A stretch of 23,497 bases of DNA. Source: JAADEM01 sp965371855. GTDB lineage: Bacteria; Bacteroidota; Bacteroidia; Bacteroidales; Marinilabiliaceae. The notes under the pieces were generated by a model, which saw only the letters and a program-made list of their open reading frames with translations, searched no databases and had not been told where the DNA came from. The position numbers and the translations under genes were made by a program. Location: positions 1 through 23,497 of the forward strand of contig CBDUZZ010000069.1 of assembly GCA_965371855.1 (NCBI GenBank). Direction: 5' to 3'. Positions 16,201 through 23,497 of the stretch are shown here, piece by piece; within the stretch, counting starts at the first letter, position 1; each line of letters begins with the position of its first letter.

Positions 16201-19200
16201 TGAAGCTGCCAACATTGAATATCTTGAATTCTGGCTTATGGATCCATTTGTATATGAAACTGATTATAAAGAAGGTGAGCTTTACTTCAACCTTGGTAAT
16301 GCTTCAGAAGATATCCTCCGCGATTCACGTAAAGCATTTGAGCAGGGACTACCCTCCCCCGATGAACCTTTCGATGTAGACAGTACAAACTGGGGTTATA
16401 TTGCAAAAAAACAGAGCATGGTAAATGCTTTCAGTAATGATCCTCTTGCAAGGTTGAAACAGGATGTTGGTCTTGATGGCTTATCGTCAGAGGAGGAGAG
16501 ATATTTTTATCGTAAAAATCCTCATCCCTATCTTGACCTTATTGATCAACTGTACAATTCGGGTAACCTTACCGAAGAGGCCTATAATAAAATAATAGAT
16601 GACCCTGCAACCGATAACTATCATTATTACAGAGGAACAAAATATGACCAAAACGAGGTTAGTATTCTTGACCGTTATAAAAAATTCAATGGATCGGAAG
16701 GTAACTCAGTGCCGTCACAATACTCTCCTGAAAACTATGCTACAGCTTCAACATCAATGCCCGATGTGGAAGATATAAATTTAGATAATACTTTGAGCGA
16801 GAAAGAGAGCTACTTTCAATATAAAGTGAACCTGTTTAAAGGAATGGATGTAGAAAACAACAGGCATATTGTTGATTCACGGGTAGGAACAAACAGTAAA
16901 GGTGATCCCGTAACATGGTATCAGTTTAAAATCCCTATCACAAGCCCTGATACTACAGTTGGTATAATTCGTGATTTCAGGTCTATCCGTTTCCTGAGAA
17001 TGTTCATGAATAACTTTTCCGACACTGCAATTCTCCGTTTTGCCACGTTGGATTTGGTAAGAGGAGAATGGAGGAAGTACAACCAGGCTTTGTACGACAT
17101 CAAAGACAACGTTAATCCGGATCCAGACACCAAGTTTTATGTGTCAGCAGTAAATATTGAAGAAAATGGACAGAAAGAACCTGTGAATTATGTTCTTCCT
17201 CCCGGCGTTGACCGACAGATAGACCCGGCCAATCCACAGCTTCGCCAGTTAAATGAGCAGTCGGTACTTGTTAGTGTTAAAGATTTGGCCAGAGGTGATA
17301 TGCGTGGCATATTCAAGTCTTTGGGAATGGATATCAGACAGTATCAACGACTAAAAATGTTTGTTCATGCAGCAGCTCTTAACGAAGGTGATGTTTACGA
17401 TGAAGAGGTTTCTGTATTCATGCGTATAGGTTCCGATTATCAGGACAACTACTATGAATATGAAATCCCCGTAAAACTCACCCCACCGGGTAAATACAGT
17501 AATAACAATACTAATGACAGATATATTGTATGGCCTGAAGATAATGAGTTTGATATTCCACTTGACCTTTTTCAGAAAGTAAAATTAAGACGTAACGATA
17601 AAAAACGCGAGGATGGTTCAACAATAACTTTTTCTGATGTGTTTACATATCCTGATCCCGATAAACCCCGAAATACTGTAAAGATCAAAGGTAACCCGAA
17701 CCTGAGTAATGTACGTACTATTATGCTTGGTGTTAAAACACGGGCATCAGGCAGAAAATCATTTGAAGTGTGGTTTAATGAGTTGCGCTTAACTGATTTT
17801 AATGAAGACGGGGGTTGGGCTGCTAATGCGCGTATGTCAGTAAAACTTGCCGATCTGGGAAACGTATCGGTTGCAGGAAAAACCAGCACCGTAGGTTTTG
17901 GTAGTATAGAGAAGAGTGTAATGGAAAGAGCCCTCGATGATTTCAGCCAGTATGACATTGCAACAAACCTTGAGATAGGTAAATTTTTCGGACCCGATGC
18001 TCCTTTGTCTATTCCATTTTATTTCGGCTATTCAAAATCAATATCAAACCCCAAATACTACCCCCTTGATCCGGATATCCCATTGGAAGTAGCATTAGAA
18101 AACGCAGATAATCAACATGCCAGAGATTCTATTAAATTCAATTCGCAAGATGTAATCAAACGAAAAAGTATAAACCTGACCAATGTTAAGCTAAAACAGA
18201 AGGGTAATCGTTCAAGCTTGATTTCTCCTTCCAATATCTCCGCAACATACTCTTTTAATGAAACATCCCTGCATAATCCAAATACCGAATATTCTGAAAA
18301 TAAAAACCATCGCGGAATCCTGGGATATAACTTTACAGGACGGCCAAAAGCTGTTGAACCGTTCAAAAAAATCAAAAGCCTGAATAGTAAACACCTTAAA
18401 TTAATTCGTGATTTTAATTTTTATTATTTACCCACACAACTTTCATACCGCTGGGAGATATCACGGCAATACCGCGAGGTGAAATTACGTAATAACACAA
18501 ATACTGCTAACATCCCTATTACAGTTCAAAAAGACTTTGACTGGAACCGTTACTTTGATTTAAGGTTCAACCTGACAAAGTCGCTCAAACTTAATTTCAG
18601 AACAATAACTAATACCCGGATAGATGAACCTGAAGGAATAGTTAGTAAACACAGAGACCCGGATGGCTATTATGAATGGAAAAAAAAGGTATGGAACAAC
18701 ATCAGAAGTATGGGTCGTACAACCGCCTATCAGCATAATTTTGATGTTAGTTATACCATACCTATAAATAAGTTTCCTTTGCTCGACTGGACATCGGCAA
18801 ACATTCAGTACCGTGGAATGTATAACTGGACAGTAGCCTCTTTAGCTGAAACCAATCTGGGTAATGTTATCAGAAACTCAAATACTATCCAAGGAGGTGG
18901 ACAAATCAACATGATGACTCTTTATAATAAATCAGGGTATCTAAAAGATTTAAACAGAAAATATCGTACCGGCAGAACAAGCAAATCATCAGGCCCCAAA
19001 ACAGTGCGCTTCAATAAACAGGGTATAGACCTTGAAGAGGGAAAGCCTGTTGTAATAAATCACAAACTAAAAACAGAAGAGGTTTCGATAAGATTTTTTG
19101 ACAATAAAGGCAGACCTGTAAGGGGCATCTCCAATACTATCAATGCAAACAAAATAGAGTTTATTCCGGAAACTTCAAATGAAGGTTCCAGAGTTTTAGT

Positions 19201-20650
19201 CACCGGTAAAGTGACCGATAAAACCAGCCCATTTAGAACTATCCTTGATTATACTATGCTGTTAGTTACTTCGTTAAAAAATGGGAATGTATCTTACAGC
19301 GAAAATAACGGAACTATAATGCCGGGATATACCCAACAATCACAATTCCTGGGCTCGACTTCGGGATTATCGGCTCCGGGTGTTCCATTTATTTTGGGAT
19401 GGCAGGATCGTGATTTCGCATGGAAAGCAATCGGTAACAATTGGCTTACAGAAGATTCGAGTTTGTATAAACCTTATACAATGGCGCATACTGAAGATTT
19501 TTCAGCCAAAGTAACATTTGAACCAATAAGAGGACTGCGGATAGATTTAAATGTCGACAGACGATACTCGAATAATCTAAACGAATATTATCTGTTTAGT
19601 ACCGACATATCAAATTGGGATGTTTTTAACACTATGCGACGAGGTAATTTTTCCATGACATATAATATTATTGGAACATCATTCTGGGGTGTTGGTAAAA
19701 CCGGGGTATTTTCTTCCCAGGCGTTTAATAATTTCATTGACAATCGAGCTGTAATCGCCGGACGACTGGGTAATGAAAGAGCAGGAACAAGCGACCCAAC
19801 AAACGGAGATTTACCTTATGAACCAAATCCCGGATCCGGCGGTGCTAATGGTTATAGCCTGAATTCACAGGATGTAATGATCCCTGCTTTTTTGGCAGCA
19901 TATTCAGATACTGATCCTAACCGTATTTTCCTCAATGCTACACCATCAATGTCGAAAATGAGACCAAACTGGAGAATTAGTTATGACGGATTATCACGCA
20001 TAAAAGCCTTTAAAAAGATTATACGTTCCTTTGATATTTCTCACGCCTATCGGTCAGTATATAATGTAGGTTCTTATATCACTAATAATAATTGGGAACA
20101 AGATGGATTCATCTCGGATGGATTCTCGTTTGCAAGAAATGCTCAGGGTGATTTTGTACCTGTTTATGATATTAATATTATTACAATCACTGAACAATTC
20201 AGTCCATTAATTGCTTTTAATATTACATGGATAAACAACCTTTCAACCAAGCTTGAAATAAAAAAATCACGTGCTCTAAGCCTGAGTCTGTCAAACAACC
20301 AATTGATTGAGAATTATAACGAAGAATATGTTATAGGTCTTGGATATCGTTTCGATAAAATGACCATGATTCTGAAAAATAAAAAGACAACCAGTGACCT
20401 GAACTTACGTGTTGACTTTTCTATTCGTGATAATGTATCAATAATCCGCCGTATTCAGGAGCAGGTGAATCAGCTTACTGCCGGTATGAGAGTTACAACG
20501 GTGAAAGTAATGGCCGACTATGCTTTAAGCAGCCGTTTTAACATGCAACTGTTTTACGATACAAACATTAGCAAACCATACATCTCCACCACATTCCCAA
20601 TCACAAACTCTAATTACGGTGTGAGTTTCAGATTTACACTTACTCAGTAA
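13235..20650 (+). CDS. sprA: type IX secretion translocon SprA (Sov)
   Basis: 2471 residues, close to the size known for SprA (about 2400). SprA is the outer-membrane conduit of the type IX secretion system. In Flavobacterium johnsoniae it is a single very large beta barrel that works with PorV and a plug protein and is also needed for gliding. The start is TTG: it directly precedes the signal peptide MNKKRVIYILIAIVFSNIFF, and the next in-frame ATG is more than 100 codons later. Recognisable segments include RLPYTMSLEEFLD near the N-terminus, GSAYIDDFEATRISYDIKNW near the middle, and many alternating strand segments through to the terminal strand YGVSFRFTLTQ. The ruvA-sprA-gcvH order matches other Bacteroidota. 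Its likely cargo includes the two sorting-domain proteins at 2882-10674. Confidence 0.93.
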   Translation: MNKKRVIYILIAIVFSNIFFVVATPAVSNNSLSPKYSVHYQSPDSLDRELKYKIKDFSGNPLLEKDEGSGIDLNDPANLDYRYEYDYKTGNVTIYRKIGNLDVRLPYTMSLEEFLDVDTRKSLISYWGQKSKESSMYQQGAGSSTIFNPNWNVGGEGFQSIFGSNVIDIRLQGVAEVIVGVQQTNIDNPTLQERLRKTTTFDFRQKIQMNITGNIGDKMKLGINYDTEATFDFENQIKLEFEGDEDDIIKKIEVGNVTLPLPGTLITGSQSLFGLKTEMQFGKLTVTGIFSQQKGETKVMNIEGGAQTQDFELGIDEYDRNRHFFLNNLFRSFFDQAMKTLPTPSSQININKIEVWVTNKVGNFDDSRNIIGFLDLGENLNYIHNDNMWTGSSDAIPSNVANNLYESMNNQYSAVRDINQVTSVFTPLVSQNFIGGKDYEKIENARKLSPSEYTLNSTLGYISLNTVLNADEVLAVAYEYTYRGNIYKVGEFSSDGIDAPQTLYLKLIKGTNLTPEIKEMWDLMMKNIYSIGAYNVNQEDFFLDILYANDSTGTDINYFPEGLTSENGGIKGNLFLRIMNLDNLNSRGDPQPDGVFDFVQQFTIRPDNGRIIFPVLEPFGSHLKTALNGQQELIDKYVYQALYDSTLTIAGENAERNKFKLKGKYKAASGSEIALNAMNVPQGSVIVTAGGLRLVENVDYTVDYTLGRVKIINSGLLESGTPIQVSLENQSLFNMQTKTLMGTHLDYQFNENFNIGGTLMHLRERPLTEKVNIGDEPIANTIWGLNAAFFTESDGITRLLDKLPLIQTKEVSNINFEGEFAQLIPGHPNVIDTEGSAYIDDFEATRISYDIKNWTAWKLSSTPQGQDDKFPEAGTIDDLSYGINRAKMAWYVIDPLFLRNMPTTPTHIKQDEDQKSNHFVREVYEKELFPDRESPYGQPTNIPVLNVAFYPNERGPYNFDASDIDENGLLANPERRWGGIMRKIETNDFEAANIEYLEFWLMDPFVYETDYKEGELYFNLGNASEDILRDSRKAFEQGLPSPDEPFDVDSTNWGYIAKKQSMVNAFSNDPLARLKQDVGLDGLSSEEERYFYRKNPHPYLDLIDQLYNSGNLTEEAYNKIIDDPATDNYHYYRGTKYDQNEVSILDRYKKFNGSEGNSVPSQYSPENYATASTSMPDVEDINLDNTLSEKESYFQYKVNLFKGMDVENNRHIVDSRVGTNSKGDPVTWYQFKIPITSPDTTVGIIRDFRSIRFLRMFMNNFSDTAILRFATLDLVRGEWRKYNQALYDIKDNVNPDPDTKFYVSAVNIEENGQKEPVNYVLPPGVDRQIDPANPQLRQLNEQSVLVSVKDLARGDMRGIFKSLGMDIRQYQRLKMFVHAAALNEGDVYDEEVSVFMRIGSDYQDNYYEYEIPVKLTPPGKYSNNNTNDRYIVWPEDNEFDIPLDLFQKVKLRRNDKKREDGSTITFSDVFTYPDPDKPRNTVKIKGNPNLSNVRTIMLGVKTRASGRKSFEVWFNELRLTDFNEDGGWAANARMSVKLADLGNVSVAGKTSTVGFGSIEKSVMERALDDFSQYDIATNLEIGKFFGPDAPLSIPFYFGYSKSISNPKYYPLDPDIPLEVALENADNQHARDSIKFNSQDVIKRKSINLTNVKLKQKGNRSSLISPSNISATYSFNETSLHNPNTEYSENKNHRGILGYNFTGRPKAVEPFKKIKSLNSKHLKLIRDFNFYYLPTQLSYRWEISRQYREVKLRNNTNTANIPITVQKDFDWNRYFDLRFNLTKSLKLNFRTITNTRIDEPEGIVSKHRDPDGYYEWKKKVWNNIRSMGRTTAYQHNFDVSYTIPINKFPLLDWTSANIQYRGMYNWTVASLAETNLGNVIRNSNTIQGGGQINMMTLYNKSGYLKDLNRKYRTGRTSKSSGPKTVRFNKQGIDLEEGKPVVINHKLKTEEVSIRFFDNKGRPVRGISNTINANKIEFIPETSNEGSRVLVTGKVTDKTSPFRTILDYTMLLVTSLKNGNVSYSENNGTIMPGYTQQSQFLGSTSGLSAPGVPFILGWQDRDFAWKAIGNNWLTEDSSLYKPYTMAHTEDFSAKVTFEPIRGLRIDLNVDRRYSNNLNEYYLFSTDISNWDVFNTMRRGNFSMTYNIIGTSFWGVGKTGVFSSQAFNNFIDNRAVIAGRLGNERAGTSDPTNGDLPYEPNPGSGGANGYSLNSQDVMIPAFLAAYSDTDPNRIFLNATPSMSKMRPNWRISYDGLSRIKAFKKIIRSFDISHAYRSVYNVGSYITNNNWEQDGFISDGFSFARNAQGDFVPVYDINIITITEQFSPLIAFNITWINNLSTKLEIKKSRALSLSLSNNQLIENYNEEYVIGLGYRFDKMTMILKNKKTTSDLNLRVDFSIRDNVSIIRRIQEQVNQLTAGMRVTTVKVMADYALSSRFNMQLFYDTNISKPYISTTFPITNSNYGVSFRFTLTQ

Positions 20651-20695
20651 CTTCTACTTAGTGCCTCTAAAGGAGAAGGGAACATAGTAGGGATA

Positions 20696-20792
20696 CCCTG
20701 ACAGCAGTCGCAGACTCTGTCAGTGGTGCACACACAATTTGTTTGCGACTTTTCAAAAACACCGCTGTCAGGGGTCAAGACCGCTGACAGGG
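20696..20792. repeat. REP-like doublet of two facing hairpins
   Basis: Hairpin 1 (20698-20723) pairs CTGACAG with CTGTCAG and, inside, AGTC with GACT. Hairpin 2 (20765-20790) pairs CTGTCAG with CTGACAG and, inside, GGTC with GACC. The two are mirror arranged: CCCTGACAGC (20696-20705) is also complementary to GCTGTCAGGG (20764-20773), and AGTCGCA (20706-20712) to TGCGACT (20744-20750). An alternative long fold can therefore form. The block lies between sprA and gcvH and has no coding potential. Confidence 0.75.
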
Positions 20793-20876
20793 TAATTATA
20801 ATTGCATGACGGCTAAAGGAATAAAAAATACGGGAAAGGATTTCAATTAATTCAAGCATTTTTAACAGATTTTCTT

Positions 20877-20884
20877 TACTTTTG
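20877..20884 (+). promoter_or_regulatory. -7 element of the gcvH promoter
   Basis: TACTTTTG matches TAnnTTTG exactly, 29 bp before the gcvH ATG. No good TTTG is found 19-21 bp upstream. Confidence 0.5.
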
Positions 20885-20913
20885 AATTATTATAAATTTA
20901 AAAAACTACAATC

Positions 20914-21291
20914 ATGAATATTCCTGAAAATTTGAAGTATACAAAAGATCATGAGTGGGTTCTTGTTGATGGTGATGTTGTGACTATCGGAATCACTGAC
21001 TTTGCCCAAAGTGAATTGGGTGATATTGTTTTTATTGAAATTGAAACTGAAGGTGAAACCTTAGATAAAGAAGAGGTATTTGGTACTATTGAAGCCGTAA
21101 AAACAGTATCTGACTTGTATATGCCTGTGTCGGGTGAAATTATTGCGGTGAATCCAGACCTTGAAGATAATCCTGAACTAGTTAATCAGGATCCTTACGA
21201 AGGTGGTTGGATGGTCAAAATTAAATTAAGTGATACCTCAGAAGTTGACAGTCTGCTTTCTGCTGAAGATTATAAAACATTGATTGGTTAA
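20914..21291 (+). CDS. gcvH: glycine cleavage system H protein
   Basis: 125 residues, full length. The H protein carries the methylamine intermediate between the P, T and L proteins of the glycine cleavage system on a lipoyl arm. The lipoylation site is K63 in GTIEAVKTVSDLYMPVSGEI (57-76). The N-terminal pattern KYTKDHEWV (8-16) and the C-terminal NQDPYEGGWMVKIKL (91-105) are typical. The P, T and L genes are not in this window. The gene has its own -7 element and a strong terminator, so it appears monocistronic. Confidence 0.95.
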   Translation: MNIPENLKYTKDHEWVLVDGDVVTIGITDFAQSELGDIVFIEIETEGETLDKEEVFGTIEAVKTVSDLYMPVSGEIIAVNPDLEDNPELVNQDPYEGGWMVKIKLSDTSEVDSLLSAEDYKTLIG

Positions 21292-21315
21292 TTCTTTAAT
21301 CTCGCGGTTTACATT

Positions 21316-21344
21316 AAAAGCTTTCTTTCTGAAAGCTTTTTTTT
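21316..21344 (+). terminator. intrinsic terminator of gcvH
   Basis: AAAAGCTTTC (21316-21325), loop TTTCT, GAAAGCTTTT (21331-21340) is a perfect 10-bp stem. Further T residues follow to 21344. It is 24 bp after the gcvH stop codon. Confidence 0.85.
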
Positions 21345-21353
21345 ATATCTTTG
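21322..21353 (+). promoter_or_regulatory. Bacteroidota-type promoter for mrp
   Basis: TATCTTTG (21346-21353) matches TAnnTTTG exactly. TTTC (21322-21325) lies 20 bp upstream, three of four bases of the -33 element. The promoter overlaps the gcvH terminator hairpin. The leader to mrp is about 28 nt. Confidence 0.55.
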
Positions 21354-21388
21354 TCCTAATTTTTAAATAGTTTAAATAAATATAAGCA

Positions 21389-22498
21389 ATGAGTTACTAT
21401 CCGGCTTTAATATTGGATGCACTAAAACATGTTAAGCATCCGGGAAAAGGAAAAGATATTGTCGAACTCAACATGGTTGAAGATGACATTAGAATTGAAG
21501 GCAAACGCATAAGTTTCAGTCTCTTGTTCGATAGAGCCAACGACCCAATGGTCGGCCCAATCAAGAAAGCTTGTGTACAAGCCATCAAAACCTATGTTGG
21601 TGAAGATGCTGAGATTGAAAGAAACATCTATGTAAAAGTAAAACCAAGACCTATTGCCACACCTGTTAAACCACTGGCGGATGTTAAAAACATTATTGCC
21701 GTGGCATCAGGAAAAGGCGGAGTTGGAAAATCAACAATAACAGCAAATCTTGCTGTAGCTCTGGCCAAGGCAGGTTATTCAGTAGGCCTGATTGACGCCG
21801 ATATTTATGGCCCGTCGATGCCAAAAATGTTCAAAACAGAAGGAACACGTCCTTTCCTTGAAAAAATTAATGGCAAAGACATCATTAATCCTGTTGAGAA
21901 ATATGGTGTTAAACTGTTAAGTATTGGTTATTTCATCAATCCGGATGATGCCTTAGTGTGGAGAGGAGCCATGGCAACAAACGCACTCAAGCAATTGATT
22001 AACGATGGCAACTGGGGTGAATTGGATTATATGCTTATTGACCTGCCTCCCGGAACAAGTGACATTCACCTTACACTGGTTCAAACACTATCGGTAACAG
22101 GTGTAGTAATTGTTACAACACCTCAGGATGTTGCACTTGCCGATGCCATAAAAGGAGTAAGCATGTTCCGCGGAAAAAGTATCAATGTGCCGGTATTGGG
22201 GCTGGTAGAAAACATGGCATGGTTTACTCCTGCCGAACTACCTGAAAATAAATACTACATTTTTGGAAAAGACGGAGGTAAAACACTTGCTGAGAAATTA
22301 GACATACCATTGTTAGGCCAGTTACCAATTGTGCAAAGCATTCGTGAAGCAGGTGATAATGGTGAGCCGATAGCATTGAATGAAGACTCCATTGTTGGAA
22401 AAGCATTTATTGATTTAGCCGATAAGGTAGTAAAGAGTATTGATGAAAGAAATCAAAAACTACCGGAAACAAAGATTGTCGAAATAAAAACTCAATAG
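21389..22498 (+). CDS. mrp: Mrp/ApbC-family iron-sulfur cluster carrier ATPase
   Basis: 369 residues. Mrp proteins bind and hand over Fe-S clusters using a MinD-type P-loop ATPase. The N-terminal MIP18/DUF59 domain (1-85) precedes the deviant Walker A GKGGVGKST (108-116). Switch DADIYGPSMPKMF (136-148) and the Walker B region LIDLPPGTSDIHLTL (216-230) follow. The C-terminal CxxC that bridges the cluster in many homologues is not present: after GLVENMAWF (271-279) the sequence runs TPAELPENKYYIFGK. Bacteroidota homologues with this form are familiar to me, so this is probably a lineage trait and not damage. The NifU-type gene starts 2 nt after its stop, so the two are surely co-transcribed. 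Confidence 0.92.
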   Translation: MSYYPALILDALKHVKHPGKGKDIVELNMVEDDIRIEGKRISFSLLFDRANDPMVGPIKKACVQAIKTYVGEDAEIERNIYVKVKPRPIATPVKPLADVKNIIAVASGKGGVGKSTITANLAVALAKAGYSVGLIDADIYGPSMPKMFKTEGTRPFLEKINGKDIINPVEKYGVKLLSIGYFINPDDALVWRGAMATNALKQLINDGNWGELDYMLIDLPPGTSDIHLTLVQTLSVTGVVIVTTPQDVALADAIKGVSMFRGKSINVPVLGLVENMAWFTPAELPENKYYIFGKDGGKTLAEKLDIPLLGQLPIVQSIREAGDNGEPIALNEDSIVGKAFIDLADKVVKSIDERNQKLPETKIVEIKTQ

Positions 22499-22500
22499 CT

Positions 22501-22746
22501 ATGGAAGAAGAGAAAAGCACAGTATATCAGGAGGTAGAAGCAGCGCTTAACGAGATAAGGCCATACCTGCAAGCTGATGGTGGAGACATCACACTTATTG
22601 AAGTTTCGGAGGACAATATTGTTAAGGTTAAACTTCAGGGTGCCTGTTACGGTTGCCCTATGAGCATACAAACATTAAAAGGTGGCGTTGAAGTTGCGGT
22701 TAAAAGAGCTGTGCCGCAGATAATTGAAGTTGTTGCTGTAGATTAA
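22501..22746 (+). CDS. NifU C-terminal-domain Fe-S scaffold protein
   Basis: 81 residues containing only the NifU-like C-terminal (Nfu) fold. The cluster-binding motif is GACYGCPMS (47-55), with cysteines C49 and C52. The helix EVEAALNEIRPYLQADGGDI (11-30) is typical of the family. Nfu proteins assemble or carry a 4Fe-4S cluster shared across a dimer and pass it to client enzymes. Its place 2 nt after mrp supports a joint role, which matters here because mrp lacks its own CxxC. The length is normal for the short form of the family. Confidence 0.93.
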   Translation: MEEEKSTVYQEVEAALNEIRPYLQADGGDITLIEVSEDNIVKVKLQGACYGCPMSIQTLKGGVEVAVKRAVPQIIEVVAVD

Positions 22747-22774
22747 AGCTTACTTCGGCTGCGCTCAGGAAGCT
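22747..22774. repeat. CTTCGGCTGCGCTCAG interspersed repeat, copy 1
   Basis: The segment starts directly after the NifU-type stop codon. AGCTT (22747-22751) and AAGCT (22770-22774) flank TACTTCGGCTGCGCTCAG, and related copies occur at 23271-23290 and 23297-23314. It can fold as a hairpin but has no T run. Confidence 0.6.
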
Positions 22775-22806
22775 CTGAAGGTATAGCAATAGTTGTCAAA
22801 ATGCTC

Positions 22807-22902
22807 TACTCAGCCTCCGCTGGTCGAGCGTAGCCACTGTAATGCACTGCCAAATTATTTTACTCAGCCTCCGCTGGTCGAGCGTAGTCGAGACCAGCGG
22901 AG
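22807..22902. repeat. GCTGGTCGAGCGTAG repeat, two copies, one with a full palindrome
   Basis: A 27-bp sequence is repeated exactly at 22807-22833 and 22861-22887 (54 bp apart), opening TACTCAGCCTCCGCTGG. In the second copy it completes a palindrome: CTCCGCTGGTC (22869-22879) pairs perfectly with GACCAGCGGAG (22892-22902), followed by AAGTTTTT. This full form could terminate the plus-strand mrp transcript. The first copy has lost its right half. Confidence 0.8.
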
Positions 22903-23201
22903 AAGTTTTTATAATGGGAACTATTCTGGCATTCAGCAAGTTTCTTCAGCTTATCATACTCCCCATTTATCAGAGCTTCTTTTTTCTTATGACTCCAACC
23001 CTGTATTTGCTTTTCACGATAAAATGCAGTGTCAATCCGTGGATACTCTTCGTTATAAACCAGTTCAACAGGTAGATGCTTTCTTGTATGATTTGCTCCT
23101 TTCCCTGATTGATGCTGTACCAAACGACGTTCCAAATTTTTTGTACTGCCTGTATAATAACTACCGTCAGCACATTTTAATATGTACATGTACCCTTTCA
23201 T
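22860..23201 (-). CDS. GIY-YIG endonuclease domain protein (YhbQ/UvrC-type)
   Basis: 113 residues. The nuclease fold spans about residues 3-85: YMYILKCADGSYYTGSTKNL (4-23) holds the GIY and YIG strand motifs, here YIL and YTG. R25-R26 follow, and the catalytic Glu is probably E63 in AFYREKQIQGWSHKKKEALI. Stand-alone proteins of this type are common, often in several copies per genome, and cut branched or damaged DNA in the few cases tested. The last 14 residues (100-113, FSAGLDYARPAEAE) come from the palindromic repeat at 22860-22902, so the native stop was probably lost when the repeat arrived. The nuclease core looks intact. Confidence 0.85.
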   Translation of the reverse strand: MKGYMYILKCADGSYYTGSTKNLERRLVQHQSGKGANHTRKHLPVELVYNEEYPRIDTAFYREKQIQGWSHKKKEALINGEYDKLKKLAECQNSSHYKNFSAGLDYARPAEAE

Positions 23202-23267
23202 GGCATCTAATATACCTTAGAAAAAATAAATTGTCAAGTAGATTTTTGGATAATATATTATTCAACT

Positions 23268-23317
23268 GCTTACTTCGGCTTCGCTCAGTATGCTGATTTC
23301 GGCTTCGCTCAGTAAGC
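23268..23317. repeat. CTTCGGCTTCGCTCAG repeat pair with inverted ends
   Basis: TACTTCGGCTTCGCTCAGTA (23271-23290) and TTTCGGCTTCGCTCAGTA (23297-23314) are direct copies. GCTTACT (23268-23274) and AGTAAGC (23311-23317) are complementary ends. The rest of 23202-23373 is AT-rich with no gene that I can see. Confidence 0.7.
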
Positions 23318-23373
23318 ATTACTCATGCTGGTCAAATTTGGGGAAAATCGATTCTGTGTTGTTAAAATTAACA

Positions 23374-23497
23374 GAGCGTAGCACAAAGCTGGTCGAGCGA
23401 AGCACAAGGCTGGTCGAGCGAAGCACAAGGCTGGTCGAGCGAAGCACAAAGCTGGTCGAGCGAAGCACAAGGCTGGTCGAGCGAAGCACAAGGCTGG
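23374..23497. repeat. 21-bp tandem array, 5.9 copies, running off the right edge
   Basis: The unit starts GAGCGAAGCACAA and ends GGCTGGTC. Copies start at 23374 (slightly diverged), 23395, 23416, 23437, 23458 and 23479. Two copies have AAAG in place of AAGG. The unit contains GCTGGTCGAGCGAAG, so it is derived from the same family as the repeats at 22807-22902. There are no spacers. Confidence 0.9.

Noticed and set aside
22793..23296. 167-codon plus-strand ORF with TQPPLVERS repeats
   Set aside because: The repeated peptide is a translation of the GCTGGTCGAGCG repeats, and the rest is antisense to the GIY-YIG gene.
23309..23491. minus-strand ORF reading CFARPAL repeats
   Set aside because: It is a translation of the 21-bp tandem array. 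The open frame is explained by a period divisible by three.
23374..23497. possible CRISPR array
   Set aside because: The 21-bp units are directly adjacent with no unique spacers, and no cas gene is present.

Overview
The window comes from a low-GC member of the Bacteroidota. Five things point there: the type IX secretion translocon gene sprA in its usual ruvA-sprA-gcvH neighbourhood, two secreted proteins ending in type IX sorting domains, promoters of the Bacteroidota form (TTTG, about 20 bases, TAnnTTTG), near-absence of Shine-Dalgarno sequences, and intergenic hairpin repeats of a kind common in the phylum. I cannot place it at order or genus level. Both ends of the window lie inside short tandem repeats, so it may be a contig whose assembly stopped there.

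Left part (1-2881), minus strand: holB (DNA polymerase III delta'), then a seven-helix DUF898/YjgN-like membrane protein. A promoter block upstream of the DUF898 gene is present a second time downstream of it, at an almost identical distance from a 28-codon ORF that encodes one clean membrane helix. The gap 2543-2881 also holds a 127-bp element with perfect 14-bp ends and a separate 36-nt palindrome.

Middle (2882-10674), minus strand: a two-gene operon of secreted proteins. The first gene encodes a 1936-residue protein with eight ~205-residue beta-helix modules followed by a dockerin, a cohesin-like domain and a sorting domain. The second encodes a 655-residue protein with three cohesin-like domains alternating with two Ig-like domains and a sorting domain. 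Together they look like a cohesin/dockerin surface pair exported by the type IX system.

Right part (11151-22746), plus strand: thiL, a small four-helix-bundle gene, ruvA, sprA, gcvH, mrp and a NifU-type Fe-S scaffold gene. The four-helix-bundle gene sits inside a 416-bp cassette bounded by a perfect 27-bp inverted repeat, between thiL and ruvA. Its protein family is the one encoded in 23S rRNA intervening sequences, and the cassette layout resembles a free-standing version of those elements. A pair of REP-like hairpins lies between sprA and gcvH. mrp and the NifU-type gene are 2 nt apart and probably act together in Fe-S cluster delivery.

The last 750 bp is a repeat cluster (GCTGGTCGAGCG and CTTCGGCTTCGCTCAG families, ending in a 21-bp tandem array) around a minus-strand GIY-YIG nuclease gene whose last 14 codons are made of repeat sequence.

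The best candidates for something undescribed are the inverted-repeat four-helix-bundle cassette, the cohesin/dockerin pair exported by the type IX system, and the duplicated promoter in front of a membrane microprotein.
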